From positions 1-64,000 of IMG/VR virus record IMGVR_UViG_3300013102_000002: 64,000 nucleotides of DNA, one strand, 5' to 3'. This DNA is from a virus. The position numbers were made by a program, and so were the translations under genes. Shown here piece after piece: positions 1-8,168 of the stretch. The notes below the pieces were generated by a model. It worked only from the letters and a program-made list of their open reading frames with translations, ran no database searches and had not been told where the DNA came from. The stretch's first letter is position 1; the number at the start of each line of letters is the position of its first letter.

Positions 1-1
1 A

Positions 2-358
2 AAATTAGATCCATCGCAATTTGATTTGGGAGAAATTAATTACACTCACAGATGCCATCTTAATGCAGTTCAAAAGGTTCGTGAGGGGAAGGCCGAGAAA
101 GTTTACTCTTGTGTTGCTGTAGACAAAGACAATAAAGATGTGATCATTGTCCATTTTATTAATCAAACTAAAGATGGTAAATTCATTGACCATACATGGG
201 GATGGATGAAGGAACATTATGATTATTATTTAATCAAGGAAATCAAAGAGAACGAGCAGAATAATATTTGGAGAATTTTGAGTAGCACAAAGGAGTTTTT
301 ATTTGAACTGAATTCTACTTGGTTTGAAAGTTTGTTTTGTAATAAAGAGATAATCTAA
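2..358 (+). CDS. hypothetical phage protein, 5' end cut by window edge
   Basis: The frame is open from the first bases of the window, so the true start lies outside; an internal TTG at 26 is only the first possible start inside it. The visible 118 residues contain a well-ordered stretch around HRCHLNAVQKVREGKAEKVY and a HTWGW motif, followed by a lysine- and glutamate-rich tail. The look is of a compact alpha/beta phage protein that I do not recognise. It is followed after 35 bases by another small rightward gene, so both probably belong to one early operon. No function is proposed. Confidence 0.75.
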   Translation, partial: KLDPSQFDLGEINYTHRCHLNAVQKVREGKAEKVYSCVAVDKDNKDVIIVHFINQTKDGKFIDHTWGWMKEHYDYYLIKEIKENEQNNIWRILSSTKEFLFELNSTWFESLFCNKEII

Positions 359-393
359 TCAAACATAAATTTTATTAAGAAAATGGTGACTAT

Positions 394-600
394 ATGAAAG
401 TATTTTATTCTGACGACCATGATGGACATTATCCTGTGGGTGTGTGCTCAATCATTATTGCAGAGAACGAAGTAGTTGCAAGAAATAAACTTAAGAATAA
501 ACTTATTGAACACGGTTTAAGTGCAGAAATAAGCTTTAATTTACATGAAATAAACACGGAAAAATCAGAAGCATACATAATTTTAGATGGTGATTATTAA
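394..600 (+). CDS. small hypothetical protein, 68 aa
   Basis: Short ATG-initiated frame with a GGTGAC stretch as a weak ribosome binding site. The product starts MKVFYSDDHDGHYP, mixed alpha/beta in character, acidic, without a signal peptide or membrane segment. It lies directly behind the preceding rightward gene and is followed by a terminator that serves the opposite strand. Real coding status is supported by position, codon use and tight spacing, not by a recognised family. Confidence 0.65.
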   Translation: MKVFYSDDHDGHYPVGVCSIIIAENEVVARNKLKNKLIEHGLSAEISFNLHEINTEKSEAYIILDGDY

Positions 601-634
601 GTAAATTACAATCAATCGAGATCCAGATTTCATT

Positions 635-657
635 AAAAAAGCCTCCCATGAGGAGGC
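635..657 (-). terminator. intrinsic terminator of the leftward gene at 667-864
   Basis: On the minus strand GCCTCC and GGAGGC form a stem with a short loop, followed at once by six T. It lies ten bases after the stop codon of the leftward gene. On the plus strand no T run follows, so it is one-directional. Confidence 0.85.
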
Positions 658-666
658 AACAAATGA

Positions 667-864
667 CTATTTTACTCTCTTCAAAGCTGGCTTCATGAAC
701 TCTTCGTCAAGTTCTTTAAGTACTTCTTTAACAGCTTTGCTGGCCGCTCGCGTTGCAATCTTCTCTTTGAACATATCCCAACCGCCATTTTTCTTAATAA
801 TATGCTGTTGAGCAGCTGCTCCAAAAATTCGTTTACCGTTAACAAACTGGCTTGGTGCTGGCAT
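667..864 (-). CDS. small basic hypothetical protein, 65 aa
   Basis: Starts MPAPSQFVNGKRIFG, with a ribosome binding site AAGGCGGTGATG before the ATG. The protein is basic and helical in its second half (alternating lysine, glutamate and leucine). It is the last gene of a short leftward unit that includes the small membrane protein at 977-1228 and ends in a good terminator. Family not recognised; a DNA- or RNA-binding role would be a guess. Confidence 0.7.
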   Translation of the reverse strand: MPAPSQFVNGKRIFGAAAQQHIIKKNGGWDMFKEKIATRAASKAVKEVLKELDEEFMKPALKRVK

Positions 865-976
865 CTACATCACCGCCTTAATGGATTTAACAATAGTATA
901 TCATGGTAATTTGCATGTTGTATATTGGAAGAAAGTTAGTAATTATACAACAGATAAATCGTTAGTTTTTTCACAA

Positions 977-1228
977 TCACTTCAATTTGATTCTCATGTT
1001 CATGGGCCAAAACAAGACATTGACCAAAGTACTTACAACTTTATTTTTGTGAATGAACCTTGCAAAGCCACTCTTAGCCTTAACCACTTGAAGATGCTGT
1101 TCGATCAACTCAGAAGGGTTGCTTTCCTTATGTTTTAGATTTAGTTTTTCCATTTTTCTAAATGCTATAGCTAAGTTAATACCGATAAATAAGTAAAGTG
1201 CTAAAACAGCAGATACAAAAATAATCAT
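977..1228 (-). CDS. small single-pass membrane protein, 83 aa
   Basis: The product begins MIIFVSAVLALYLFIGINLAI, a typical N-terminal membrane anchor of about 18 residues, followed by a charged cytosolic part ending FWPMNMRIKLK. An ATG three codons further upstream (1237) overlaps the AAAGGAG ribosome binding site, so the second ATG at 1228, ten bases from that site, is preferred. It is transcribed away from the rightward genes starting at 1313. The base pattern between the two (overlapping palindromes at 1253-1265) could serve both. Function unknown; phage small membrane proteins often act in exclusion or lysis, but nothing here proves that. Confidence 0.65.
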   Translation of the reverse strand: MIIFVSAVLALYLFIGINLAIAFRKMEKLNLKHKESNPSELIEQHLQVVKAKSGFARFIHKNKVVSTLVNVLFWPMNMRIKLK

Positions 1229-1312
1229 TAGTTTCATTCTCCTTTGATTGTTATGATCATATGATATTCATCAAACCATCAAGTTATGAATAGAGTTTAG
1301 GAGTGGTCGATA

Positions 1313-1468
1313 ATGTGTCACTGTAAATATTGTGATGAATCAGAAGAAGAAAACGGCTTCTGGGGAGATGTTTACTTTTATATGGAAGAGAACAAATGCG
1401 ACAAGGAAACAGCGATGAAAGCCATAGAAACGATATACGAGGAATTTTGTAAAAGAACCATTTCATGA
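1313..1468 (+). CDS. small acidic CxxC protein, 51 aa
   Basis: ATG frame preceded by TAGGAG at a good distance. The protein starts MCHCKYCDESEEENGFWG and ends EEFCKRTIS; the N-terminal C-H-C-x2-C cluster is a likely metal-binding knuckle, the rest is an acidic helix. It ends just before the promoter of the ParM-like gene. It is too short to have been noticed in a routine scan, but start, ribosome binding site and cysteine spacing agree. Function unknown. Confidence 0.65.
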   Translation: MCHCKYCDESEEENGFWGDVYFYMEENKCDKETAMKAIETIYEEFCKRTIS

Positions 1469-1478
1469 GGAATAATAT

Positions 1479-1523
1479 TTAATGAATAAATATATGTACA
1501 AAAAATAGATAGTGTGATATAAT
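1479..1523 (+). promoter_or_regulatory. sigma-A promoter with abutting AATAAATATA element, for the partition genes
   Basis: The repeated element TTAATGAATAAATATATG covers 1479-1496. It overlaps a -35 box TGTACA (1495-1500); after exactly 17 bases follows a consensus -10 TATAAT (1518-1523). Transcription would start near 1530. Confidence 0.75.
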
Positions 1524-1529
1524 TCTCTT

Positions 1530-1619
1530 ATGGGGTTAGAGGCTACAAATGTCCACAACTGTACTCGCTGTGGCAAACCTGTACACATGGGAGGATTATA
1601 TCATGATCGAAAACTGTGA
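1530..1619 (+). CDS. possible leaderless 29-aa zinc-knuckle peptide
   Basis: An ATG sits where transcription from the TATAAT box at 1518-1523 should begin, giving a 29-codon frame. Its product contains NCTRCGKPVHMGGLYHD, a C-x2-C then H-x6-H pattern like half of a zinc finger. The frame overlaps the start of the ParM-like gene by 17 bases in another frame. It could be a real leaderless peptide, a translation-coupling leader, or chance. The cysteine and histidine spacing is the main reason to list it. Confidence 0.35.
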   Translation: MGLEATNVHNCTRCGKPVHMGGLYHDRKL

Positions 1620-2547
1620 ATTGGATCTTGGATTTAGTTGGACAAAAGGTAAGAATAACAAAAGATCATATCTTCAACCATCAATAATAGGTGAATCCAA
1701 GCCGATGTTTGAAATGAATATCAAACCAGATGATTACGTATTTAACGATGAACTGTTTGTCGGTAATTTGGCTTTAAGACATAGCGACATCAAGTATTTC
1801 TCAATGAACAATAATAAATCTGAAGCTAGAACGAGCGATGTAATATTAAAGACTGCAATAGGCTCGCTTGCTAGATCGAATCCTATCAACTTGCTTACTG
1901 GGCTTCCATTGAATTTTTATTTTAAACAAAAAGATGAATTCGAACAGAAAATAATGAAGCTCAATGATACTTCTTCATTCACTGTTCGCAAGGGTAAGAA
2001 TAAAGATATGAATATAAAAATATCTATAAATGAATGTAAGGTTGTTCCACAAGGCTATGGAATTGCCATGGACTACATATTAAAGGCAGATGGAAATATT
2101 GACAAACACAAAATTGCTAAATCGAAAATTCTAGTAATTGACTTAGGATTCTATACATTAGGATTACTTGGACTTGATAAGATGGAAATCATGAAAGAAT
2201 CTACAGCACTGTTACTTGGTGTTGAAAATGCCTATAAACTTTTGCAAAGTTATCTTCAGGCGAAAATAGGACGTTCTCCAGCTAAGTATGAACTTGATCC
2301 CTATGTTATCTCAGGTGTTTATGAAGGCAAAAATATTAGTGATTTAATAAATAAATCTTTTAGGGCATTAGCACAGCAGATACAGAATGAGATTGAAAGC
2401 TTGAATATCACATTTAATTATTACTTAGTAGGTGGAGGCGCAGCACATCTAATCTACGAATATTTAGATTTACCGAACAAGATACTATTTGACCAACTCT
2501 CTCAATTAAGAGGGTATGGAAAGATAGGTGTTCGTTTATGGAAATAG
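1603..2547 (+). CDS. parM: ParM/Alp-type actin-like ATPase
   Basis: Actin-like filament protein that would move replicated phage or prophage DNA apart. The three actin-superfamily nucleotide motifs are visible: phosphate 1 LDLGFSWTKG (about residues 6-15), phosphate 2 VIDLGFYTLG (about 177-186) and the adenosine motif YLVGGGAAHL (about 273-282). At 314 residues the size fits ParM and Alp proteins. An upstream ATG at 1549 is possible, but GGGAGG lies eight bases before the ATG at 1603, which starts MIENCELDLG in register with the first motif. The downstream gene overlaps by ten bases and encodes a ParR-like adaptor. Promoter with repeated element upstream. Expected partner: a parC centromere, not identified here. 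Extrachromosomal prophage maintenance is an inference. Confidence 0.85.
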   Translation: MIENCELDLGFSWTKGKNNKRSYLQPSIIGESKPMFEMNIKPDDYVFNDELFVGNLALRHSDIKYFSMNNNKSEARTSDVILKTAIGSLARSNPINLLTGLPLNFYFKQKDEFEQKIMKLNDTSSFTVRKGKNKDMNIKISINECKVVPQGYGIAMDYILKADGNIDKHKIAKSKILVIDLGFYTLGLLGLDKMEIMKESTALLLGVENAYKLLQSYLQAKIGRSPAKYELDPYVISGVYEGKNISDLINKSFRALAQQIQNEIESLNITFNYYLVGGGAAHLIYEYLDLPNKILFDQLSQLRGYGKIGVRLWK

Positions 2548-2798
2548 TTGCTAGAGCAAGACTGAGACCTGAAAAGGACAAAGATCTGATTAATGCATTC
2601 GAACAATTGCCCAAGCATAAGGATAAAAGTGATGTTGTGAGGGATGCACTAAGGCTCCTATTTTTCGGAAATAATAGTAATAATAAATATATAATTAATG
2701 ATAATGAAATTGTTGAGTCATCAGAGTCCATTGAGACGGAGTTAGTATCAGACGAAGAAGTCGATAAAAGTATAGATGAATTCTTATTGGGAATATGA
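2538..2798 (+). CDS. ParR-like adaptor, ribbon-helix-helix type
   Basis: 86-residue protein overlapping the end of the actin-like gene, so translation is coupled. The N-terminal half, with ARARLRPEKDKDLINAFEQL and KSDVVRDALRLLFF, has the strand-helix-helix look of a ribbon-helix-helix DNA-binding domain. The C-terminal half is acidic, asparagine-rich and probably flexible, as in ParR proteins where it contacts the filament. Gene order parM-parR is the usual one for type II partition systems. No family-level match can be made by eye, so the call rests on position and fold pattern. Confidence 0.7.
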   Translation: MEIVARARLRPEKDKDLINAFEQLPKHKDKSDVVRDALRLLFFGNNSNNKYIINDNEIVESSESIETELVSDEEVDKSIDEFLLGI

Positions 2799-2817
2799 GA
2801 ACAGGGAAACCTGTTCT
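2798..2817 (+). other. perfect 8-bp hairpin with GAAA tetraloop after the partition genes
   Basis: AGAACAGG, GAAA, CCTGTTCT: a perfect stem closed by a GNRA-type tetraloop, starting at the stop codon of the ParR-like gene. No T run follows, so it is more likely an RNA processing or stability signal, or a weak terminator. Confidence 0.6.
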
Positions 2818-2857
2818 ATACATAGATTAAATAACATTATGAAAGAGGTGTTTTATA

Positions 2858-3070
2858 ATGCTACTTATTTACGACAAAGAGAAATTTGATGCAGAGTACG
2901 AAATATTATACTTAGACTCGAACAATCCAGAGAAAAGATGCGTTGAAACTTATGATGGGTGGCCTGGGCTTGAAAGAATTGAGAACATGGCTAAGTCAAT
3001 GAAAATGGATACTGTTGAGGTTGTCACTATTTATAGAAGTGTGGATAGATATCAGGTTGATTTAGATTAA
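2858..3070 (+). CDS. small hypothetical protein, 70 aa
   Basis: ATG start behind GAAAGAGGTG. The product begins MLLIYDKEKFDAEYEILYLD and ends TIYRSVDRYQVDLD, an alpha/beta pattern of about four strands and one helix. Acidic, soluble. It is the first of a run of small rightward genes leading to the DNA polymerase. Family not recognised. Confidence 0.75.
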   Translation: MLLIYDKEKFDAEYEILYLDSNNPEKRCVETYDGWPGLERIENMAKSMKMDTVEVVTIYRSVDRYQVDLD

Positions 3071-3091
3071 AACAAATACACGGAGGTTTTT

Positions 3092-3328
3092 ATGAGTGGA
3101 TCAAGAGATATTCCTTTAATTAACCAACCATACATTTATATTGATCAAGACTGTTCTTCATTCACAAACGGAAATACCTATAGGGTAATTGAAACAGGAC
3201 AGCATTGGTATAAAGAATTTGGTCTTTGTGTCTGGATGACAAATGATGAATGCCCAAATACAAAAGATGCTGATTATGGAACATCAGTAAGTATTGATGA
3301 GTTCCATAAATGCTTTTGGAAGGCGTAA
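3092..3328 (+). CDS. small hypothetical protein, 78 aa
   Basis: ATG start behind CGGAGG at good distance. The product contains FTNGNTYRVIETGQHWY and WMTNDECPNTKDADYG, a beta-rich small domain with three cysteines, ending FHKCFWKA. It resembles small SH3-like phage proteins in strand pattern only. Soluble. The next gene overlaps or follows within 50 bases. Confidence 0.75.
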   Translation: MSGSRDIPLINQPYIYIDQDCSSFTNGNTYRVIETGQHWYKEFGLCVWMTNDECPNTKDADYGTSVSIDEFHKCFWKA

Positions 3329-3378
3329 GATTTGATAATATCAATATTTCATGCAGAAATGAGAGAGGAGTGAAAATA

Positions 3379-3774
3379 TTGCTACGCATAGGTAACCCCA
3401 TTCCACCAGAAGAGATTCCATTTGAAGCTTTAGATAAAGAAATGGTAAATATAATTAAACTACTGAATTGTAGTTATGGTTATAAAACTAAATATTGCTG
3501 TTTCGGACACGAAGAAAACGATAATTTATACATAATGTTTCATGAAGACATGAATAGTCAAATTGAAGATTTGGCTGTTAAAGTAGTAAATCACATAAAA
3601 GGTATGGACTTAAGTTTTAAGTTTTGGATAAGAAATGTTCAAGGCAAAGTTGAGAAGAACTGGCTTTGTGAAACAAACGGCGCAAAACTTGAAGCTGACA
3701 GATTTAGAATATTGAATGAGTTGACTGAGGCACTTATTGATTGCTTCAAGAAAGGAGATGTTATTCATCTGTAA
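3379..3774 (+). CDS. hypothetical phage protein, 131 aa
   Basis: The preferred start is the TTG at 3379, eight bases behind AGAGGAG; an ATG at 3310 would add 23 residues but overlaps the preceding gene and has no good ribosome binding site. The sequence has LLNCSYGYKTKYCCFGHEE, where closely spaced cysteines and a histidine suggest a metal site, and then a region with WIRNVQGKVEKNW. Helix at the C-terminus. Its stop lies inside the beginning of the DNA polymerase gene, so the two are probably translationally coupled. The family is widespread in phages by pattern, but I assign no function. Confidence 0.7.
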   Translation: MLRIGNPIPPEEIPFEALDKEMVNIIKLLNCSYGYKTKYCCFGHEENDNLYIMFHEDMNSQIEDLAVKVVNHIKGMDLSFKFWIRNVQGKVEKNWLCETNGAKLEADRFRILNELTEALIDCFKKGDVIHL

Positions 3775-6700
3775 TCAATGTAATTCAATACTACTACATA
3801 ATCACACTGATAGAGGATCTAATCTTAAGCTTAGAGATACCACAAACACCATAGAGGGATTGATTCAAACAGCACATGATATGGGGCATAAGGGATTAGC
3901 CATAACTGACCACGAGTCTGTAAGTTCACATGTAAAAGCAATACAAATCACCGAACAACTAAAAAGGGATGGAAAAATAGCTCAAGACTTTAAACTAATC
4001 TTGGGCAATGAAATTTATCTAGTGGAGAACACAGAAGAGATTCGTACCAACTATAAATCTGGTGTAACGAAGTTTCCACATTTCCTGTTACTTGCCAAGG
4101 ATACAGTCGGTCATGAGCAAATTCGCTATATGAGTTCTAAAGCTTGGGCAGATTCTTTTTACACTGGACCCATGCTAAGAACTCCAACTGAGAGAGGTTT
4201 GCTTGAATCAATTATCAAAAGAGATCCTGGACATTTGATTGCTTCAAGTGCATGTCTGGGGTCTCCACATTGTATCTATTTACTTGAAATGAAAGTACAC
4301 CACGAAAACAATGACTTAGAGAAAGCAAAACAAAGCTATAAAAAGGTTTGTGATTTCACTGAATGGTGCATTGAAGTATTTGGGGAAGATGATTTCTATC
4401 TCGAACTTCAGCCAGCATATAGTGAGGAACAAATATATTGCAATAAACAATTACTTAAACTCTCTAATAAATATGGTCTTAAATACATAATCACTACCGA
4501 TAGTCACTTTCTACGTCCAGAAGATCGAATTGTACATAAGGCATTCTTGAATGCCAAAGAAGGAGAACGTGAAGTAGATGCATTTTATGAAGCTACTTTT
4601 GTTCAAACGATTGATGAGATGTCAGAACGACTAAATTATCTGGAACATGAAGTAATCAAAACAGCCTTAGACAATACAATGGAAATTGGGAATAAAATTC
4701 AAGACTACACAATTCTTAAACCGACTGTTATTCCCAAGATTGACTTACCTGACTTCAATCTTCGTGGAACTTTCAGATCTGTATATGGAAAATATGAATT
4801 TATTAATAAAATGGCACACTCAGAAAACCCACAGGACAGATATATAGTTAAATTGATCGAAGATGGTTTTTATGAATACTTGCCCTACAATACATATTCA
4901 ACTGAGAAATTGCATTCTGTGGCTGGACGGATCAATGTTGAACTAGGTGAACTCTGGAAGATATCAGAAACTCTTAATCAGTCAATGGCGAGTTATTATA
5001 TTACTGTCAGAGAAATTGTAAACGTAATTTGGGATGATGATTGCGGAAATAGTCTTGTGGGTGTTTCTCGTGGGTCTGCTGCTGGATATCTAATTTGCTT
5101 TCTTTTGGGTATCACACAAGTTAATCCACTTGAGTATGGAATTGAAATGCCACATTGGAGACATCTTACAGCCGAGCGCCCCGAATACCCGGATGTGGAT
5201 ATAGATACTGAAGCCGCAAAAAGAGATCAGATATTTAGACAATTAAAACAATACTTTGGCGAAGAACGAGTATTGCAAGTATGTACTTTTGGAACCGAAG
5301 CATCCAAATCTGCTGTTCAAAGTGCTGCCCGTGGTCTTGGAATTGACAATGATGTAGCAATGTATGTTTCAGGACTAGTGCCATTTGAACGAGGGAGTAA
5401 CTGGACACTTTCAGATTGTGTAAATGGCAACGAAGAAAAAGAAAGAAAGCCCGTACAGGAATTTATCACTGAAATCAACAAACACGAACATTGGCTAAAT
5501 GTTGCAATGAAAATCGAAGGACTTGTAAACAAACGCAGTATCCATGCCAGTGGGGTTATTGTCTTCAATGAAGAATTTTATAAAACCAATGCAATGATGA
5601 CTGCACCTAATGGAACACATGTAACGCAATTTAGTCTTGAGGATTGTGAAGCTGTTTCAAATATGAAATTTGACCTTTTGACGATTGAAGGACTTGATAA
5701 AATTCGAGTCACATTAGACTCATTACTTGCAGAAAACCTCATGGAGTGGCAAGGTACGATACGCAAAACCTACAATAAGTATTTGCATCCTAACAAAATT
5801 GATATGATCAGCCCCAAAGTATATGACTTAATTGGATCGGATAGTATTACTGATTTGTTTCAATTCTCTACTGAAATTGGGATTCAAACAGTAAAAAGAA
5901 CTAAGCCAGCAAACTTGATTGAGCTTGCTTCTGCCAATTCACTAATGAGACTAATGGGAAGTGGACATGGAACTGAAACACCTATTGATAGTTTTATTCG
6001 TTTCAAAAACAATATTGGGGAATGGTACGAAGAACTTCACAAACATCAACTTAATGAAGATGAAATTAAGATACTTGAAAAACATCTTTTAACATTAAAC
6101 GGTGTTGCCGATACACAAGAATCTATCATGTTGTTGTCGATGGATGAAAAAGTTGCTGGATTTTCAATACAAGATGCCAATAAACTTAGAAAAATTATTG
6201 CCAAGAAAAAAGCAACTGAGATTGAGAAAATCAAGAAGAAATTTTATGAAGAAGGCTTAATGCTAGGTAATCGGACAGAGATGCTTGATTATGTATGGAA
6301 CGTACAGATTGTGAGACAGTTGGGTTATTCATTTTCAATCCTTCATACACTTGCATATTCAATCATTGCTCTACAAGAAGCAAGCCTAAACATCAACTAT
6401 AATCCTATTTACTGGAGAACAGCATGTCTAACGGTCAATTCAGCATCCATAGACAATGAATCAGACGATGATGAAGAAGACACTAAATCTAAATCTCAGT
6501 CCACTAACTATGGTAAGATTGCTTCTGCAATTGGGAACATGCAGAGTCGTGGAGTAAAAGTTGGTTTGCCAAATATCAATAAAGCTTACTTTGGATTCAA
6601 ACCTGATATTATCGAAGATCAAATCATATTTGGATTGAAAGGTATTAATGGTATTGGTGATGATGTTGTACAAAGTGTTATTCAAAATCGTCCATACGCT

Positions 6701-7720
6701 TCATTTGATGATTTCCTGATACGAATGTATGACACCTCAACTATCAAAAAAGCCCAGTTGATTCAATTAATCAAAGCTGGATGCTTCGAGACATTTGGTG
6801 ATCGTATCTCTATAATGAAGACGTTTGTGAATAAACTCTTTACGCCAAAAGAAAAACTCAATCTCCAGAATCTAAATGCTGTAATTGAATGTGGTCTTAT
6901 CCCTCAAGAGATGCAACAGTATTCTAAACTCTTTAATTTCAGAAAGTATGTAATGAAGAAAATACATAGAAAAGTTGATAAAGACAAGTATTATATACTA
7001 GATAAGATTTCTACTCCATTTTATTATGAGAATTTCTCTGATCAAGGCATAAAAGAATATAGTGGTAACTTTCCTGTAATCAGTGAGAATGTATTTAAGA
7101 AAGAATACGATAAGAAGATGGATGGTATTAGAGAATGGTTGTCACTTCCTGAAACCCTAGAATTGTTTAACACAAAACAATATGAAATGGAATGGGAATC
7201 GGTTGCCGAAGGAACGATTAGCAAATGGGAAATGGATTCACTATCTTTCTATTATACTGAGCATGAACTTGAACACATCGATTATGCACGTTATGGGATA
7301 AGTAAATTCGAGGATCTACCCGAAGAACCAATAGTTGTTTCAACGATGACCTTTAGAAATGGTAACAGCAGACCCAAGTTTAAACTTGATTTTATCACAG
7401 GAACCGTATTAGACAAGGACAAGAACAAACATACTGTGGCCCTTCTAACAACTGATGGAGTAGTGACACTTAAATTTTCTGATGGAGAATTTGCACACTA
7501 CAACAAACAAGTGTCTAAACCTAAGCCCGATGGAGGGAAACAGATTGTAGAAAAGACTTGGTTTGCCAGAGGAAATAAACTGGTGCTATGTGGATATCGT
7601 AGAGGAGCACAATTCAAACCACATCGATATAAAGACACAAATGTTAAACACACAACGATGCTGATTACTGCAATTGGTAAGGATGGGTCAGTAAAAGTTG
7701 AAACCGAAAGAAAGAAATAA
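3737..7720 (+). CDS. yorL: DnaE-type replicative DNA polymerase (YorL-like)
   Basis: Catalytic DNA polymerase of the C family that would copy the phage genome. N-terminal PHP domain: LLHNHTDRGSN, GLAITDHESV and TTDSHFLRPED carry the metal ligands. Polymerase core: SRGSAAGYLICFLLG (about residue 443), YPDVDIDTEA with the paired catalytic aspartates (about 484-489), the third aspartate in NMKFDLLTIEGL (about 642). Helix-hairpin-helix LKGINGIGDDVV near residue 967. 1327 residues is close to SPbeta YorL and longer than cellular DnaE. Start is uncertain: TTG at 3737 overlaps the previous gene; an AAAGGAG at 3751-3757 is followed directly by ATG 3758 and, nine bases on, by an ATC codon. It is the largest gene of the early region; no separate clamp, primase or helicase gene is visible in the window. 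Confidence 0.95.
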   Translation: MIASRKEMLFICNQCNSILLHNHTDRGSNLKLRDTTNTIEGLIQTAHDMGHKGLAITDHESVSSHVKAIQITEQLKRDGKIAQDFKLILGNEIYLVENTEEIRTNYKSGVTKFPHFLLLAKDTVGHEQIRYMSSKAWADSFYTGPMLRTPTERGLLESIIKRDPGHLIASSACLGSPHCIYLLEMKVHHENNDLEKAKQSYKKVCDFTEWCIEVFGEDDFYLELQPAYSEEQIYCNKQLLKLSNKYGLKYIITTDSHFLRPEDRIVHKAFLNAKEGEREVDAFYEATFVQTIDEMSERLNYLEHEVIKTALDNTMEIGNKIQDYTILKPTVIPKIDLPDFNLRGTFRSVYGKYEFINKMAHSENPQDRYIVKLIEDGFYEYLPYNTYSTEKLHSVAGRINVELGELWKISETLNQSMASYYITVREIVNVIWDDDCGNSLVGVSRGSAAGYLICFLLGITQVNPLEYGIEMPHWRHLTAERPEYPDVDIDTEAAKRDQIFRQLKQYFGEERVLQVCTFGTEASKSAVQSAARGLGIDNDVAMYVSGLVPFERGSNWTLSDCVNGNEEKERKPVQEFITEINKHEHWLNVAMKIEGLVNKRSIHASGVIVFNEEFYKTNAMMTAPNGTHVTQFSLEDCEAVSNMKFDLLTIEGLDKIRVTLDSLLAENLMEWQGTIRKTYNKYLHPNKIDMISPKVYDLIGSDSITDLFQFSTEIGIQTVKRTKPANLIELASANSLMRLMGSGHGTETPIDSFIRFKNNIGEWYEELHKHQLNEDEIKILEKHLLTLNGVADTQESIMLLSMDEKVAGFSIQDANKLRKIIAKKKATEIEKIKKKFYEEGLMLGNRTEMLDYVWNVQIVRQLGYSFSILHTLAYSIIALQEASLNINYNPIYWRTACLTVNSASIDNESDDDEEDTKSKSQSTNYGKIASAIGNMQSRGVKVGLPNINKAYFGFKPDIIEDQIIFGLKGINGIGDDVVQSVIQNRPYASFDDFLIRMYDTSTIKKAQLIQLIKAGCFETFGDRISIMKTFVNKLFTPKEKLNLQNLNAVIECGLIPQEMQQYSKLFNFRKYVMKKIHRKVDKDKYYILDKISTPFYYENFSDQGIKEYSGNFPVISENVFKKEYDKKMDGIREWLSLPETLELFNTKQYEMEWESVAEGTISKWEMDSLSFYYTEHELEHIDYARYGISKFEDLPEEPIVVSTMTFRNGNSRPKFKLDFITGTVLDKDKNKHTVALLTTDGVVTLKFSDGEFAHYNKQVSKPKPDGGKQIVEKTWFARGNKLVLCGYRRGAQFKPHRYKDTNVKHTTMLITAIGKDGSVKVETERKK

Positions 7721-7725
7721 ATATA
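7715..7725 (+). promoter_or_regulatory. AATAAATATA element before a small gene
   Basis: AAATAAATATA overlaps the polymerase stop codon and is followed after four bases by the GGAG ribosome binding site of the next gene. No sigma-A -10 box fits downstream before the start codon. Confidence 0.5.
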
Positions 7726-7742
7726 AAAAGGAGAATGAAATT

Positions 7743-7886
7743 ATGGAAGGTAACCTCATCAAACTATCCAAATCATCAATTGAAAAACTGCTAAACCGTT
7801 CAATCTCAAACGATTACTATAAACTACTGCTCAGGGAATCATTAATTAATCTCTTAGAAACGAAGGAAAACGAAGAATATGAATAA
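7743..7886 (+). CDS. small hypothetical protein, 47 aa
   Basis: The ATG at 7743 has AAGGAG nine bases upstream, so it is preferred over an ATG inside the polymerase gene. The product MEGNLIKLSKSSIEKLLNRS is a single leucine-rich helix with an acidic end. Its stop overlaps the next gene by eight bases. Function unknown. Confidence 0.7.
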   Translation: MEGNLIKLSKSSIEKLLNRSISNDYYKLLLRESLINLLETKENEEYE

Positions 7887-8139
7887 ATATAATAATTATA
7901 ATGAACTTGATTATCACAATTCTTCATATGCAAATAAATTCTTCCCTGATCCACAGGATAAGGAGGTGACTAATTATTCTACCTGTGCGGGATGTGGGGA
8001 AGAAGTAAGTTTGAGTGATGTTGCTGAAGGTGAAATTTTAGATATTTATGGTATGTGTGTACATGATGATCGACAGTGTATCAAAGATGCTGTGCAAGCA
8101 AGAGTCGTAACTTTGGATGAAGTGAGTAATGAAGAATAA
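7879..8139 (+). CDS. small zinc-ribbon-like protein, 86 aa
   Basis: Asparagine- and tyrosine-rich N-terminus (MNKYNNYNELDYHNSS), then STCAGCGEEVSLSDVAEGE and CVHDDRQC: a C-x2-C pair and a second C/H/C cluster that could bind one zinc. The ATG start lies inside a copy of the repeated AATAAATATA element. A strong AAGGAGGTGAC occurs inside the frame at about 7960 without a usable start behind it, probably chance. Overlaps the previous gene, so coupled. Function unknown. Confidence 0.7.
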   Translation: MNKYNNYNELDYHNSSYANKFFPDPQDKEVTNYSTCAGCGEEVSLSDVAEGEILDIYGMCVHDDRQCIKDAVQARVVTLDEVSNEE

Positions 8140-8155
8140 TTAATGAATAAATATA
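8140..8155 (+). promoter_or_regulatory. AATAAATATA element, near-consensus copy
   Basis: TTAATGAATAAATATA directly followed by GGAGGG, the ribosome binding site of the TTG-started gene at 8169. Spacing leaves no room for a sigma-A promoter between element and start. Confidence 0.65.
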
Positions 8156-8168
8156 GGAGGGTGATTGT

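Noticed and set aside
881-1138. Rightward 85-aa gene
   Set aside because: It overlaps the leftward membrane protein gene, has no ribosome binding site, and its composition looks like a shadow frame.
1284-1466. Leftward 60-aa gene
   Set aside because: Shadow of the rightward CxxC protein at 1313-1468, which has a proper ribosome binding site.
7960-7975. Internal start of the zinc-ribbon gene at the strong AAGGAGGTGAC
   Set aside because: No ATG, GTG or TTG in frame follows at a usable distance; the match is probably chance.
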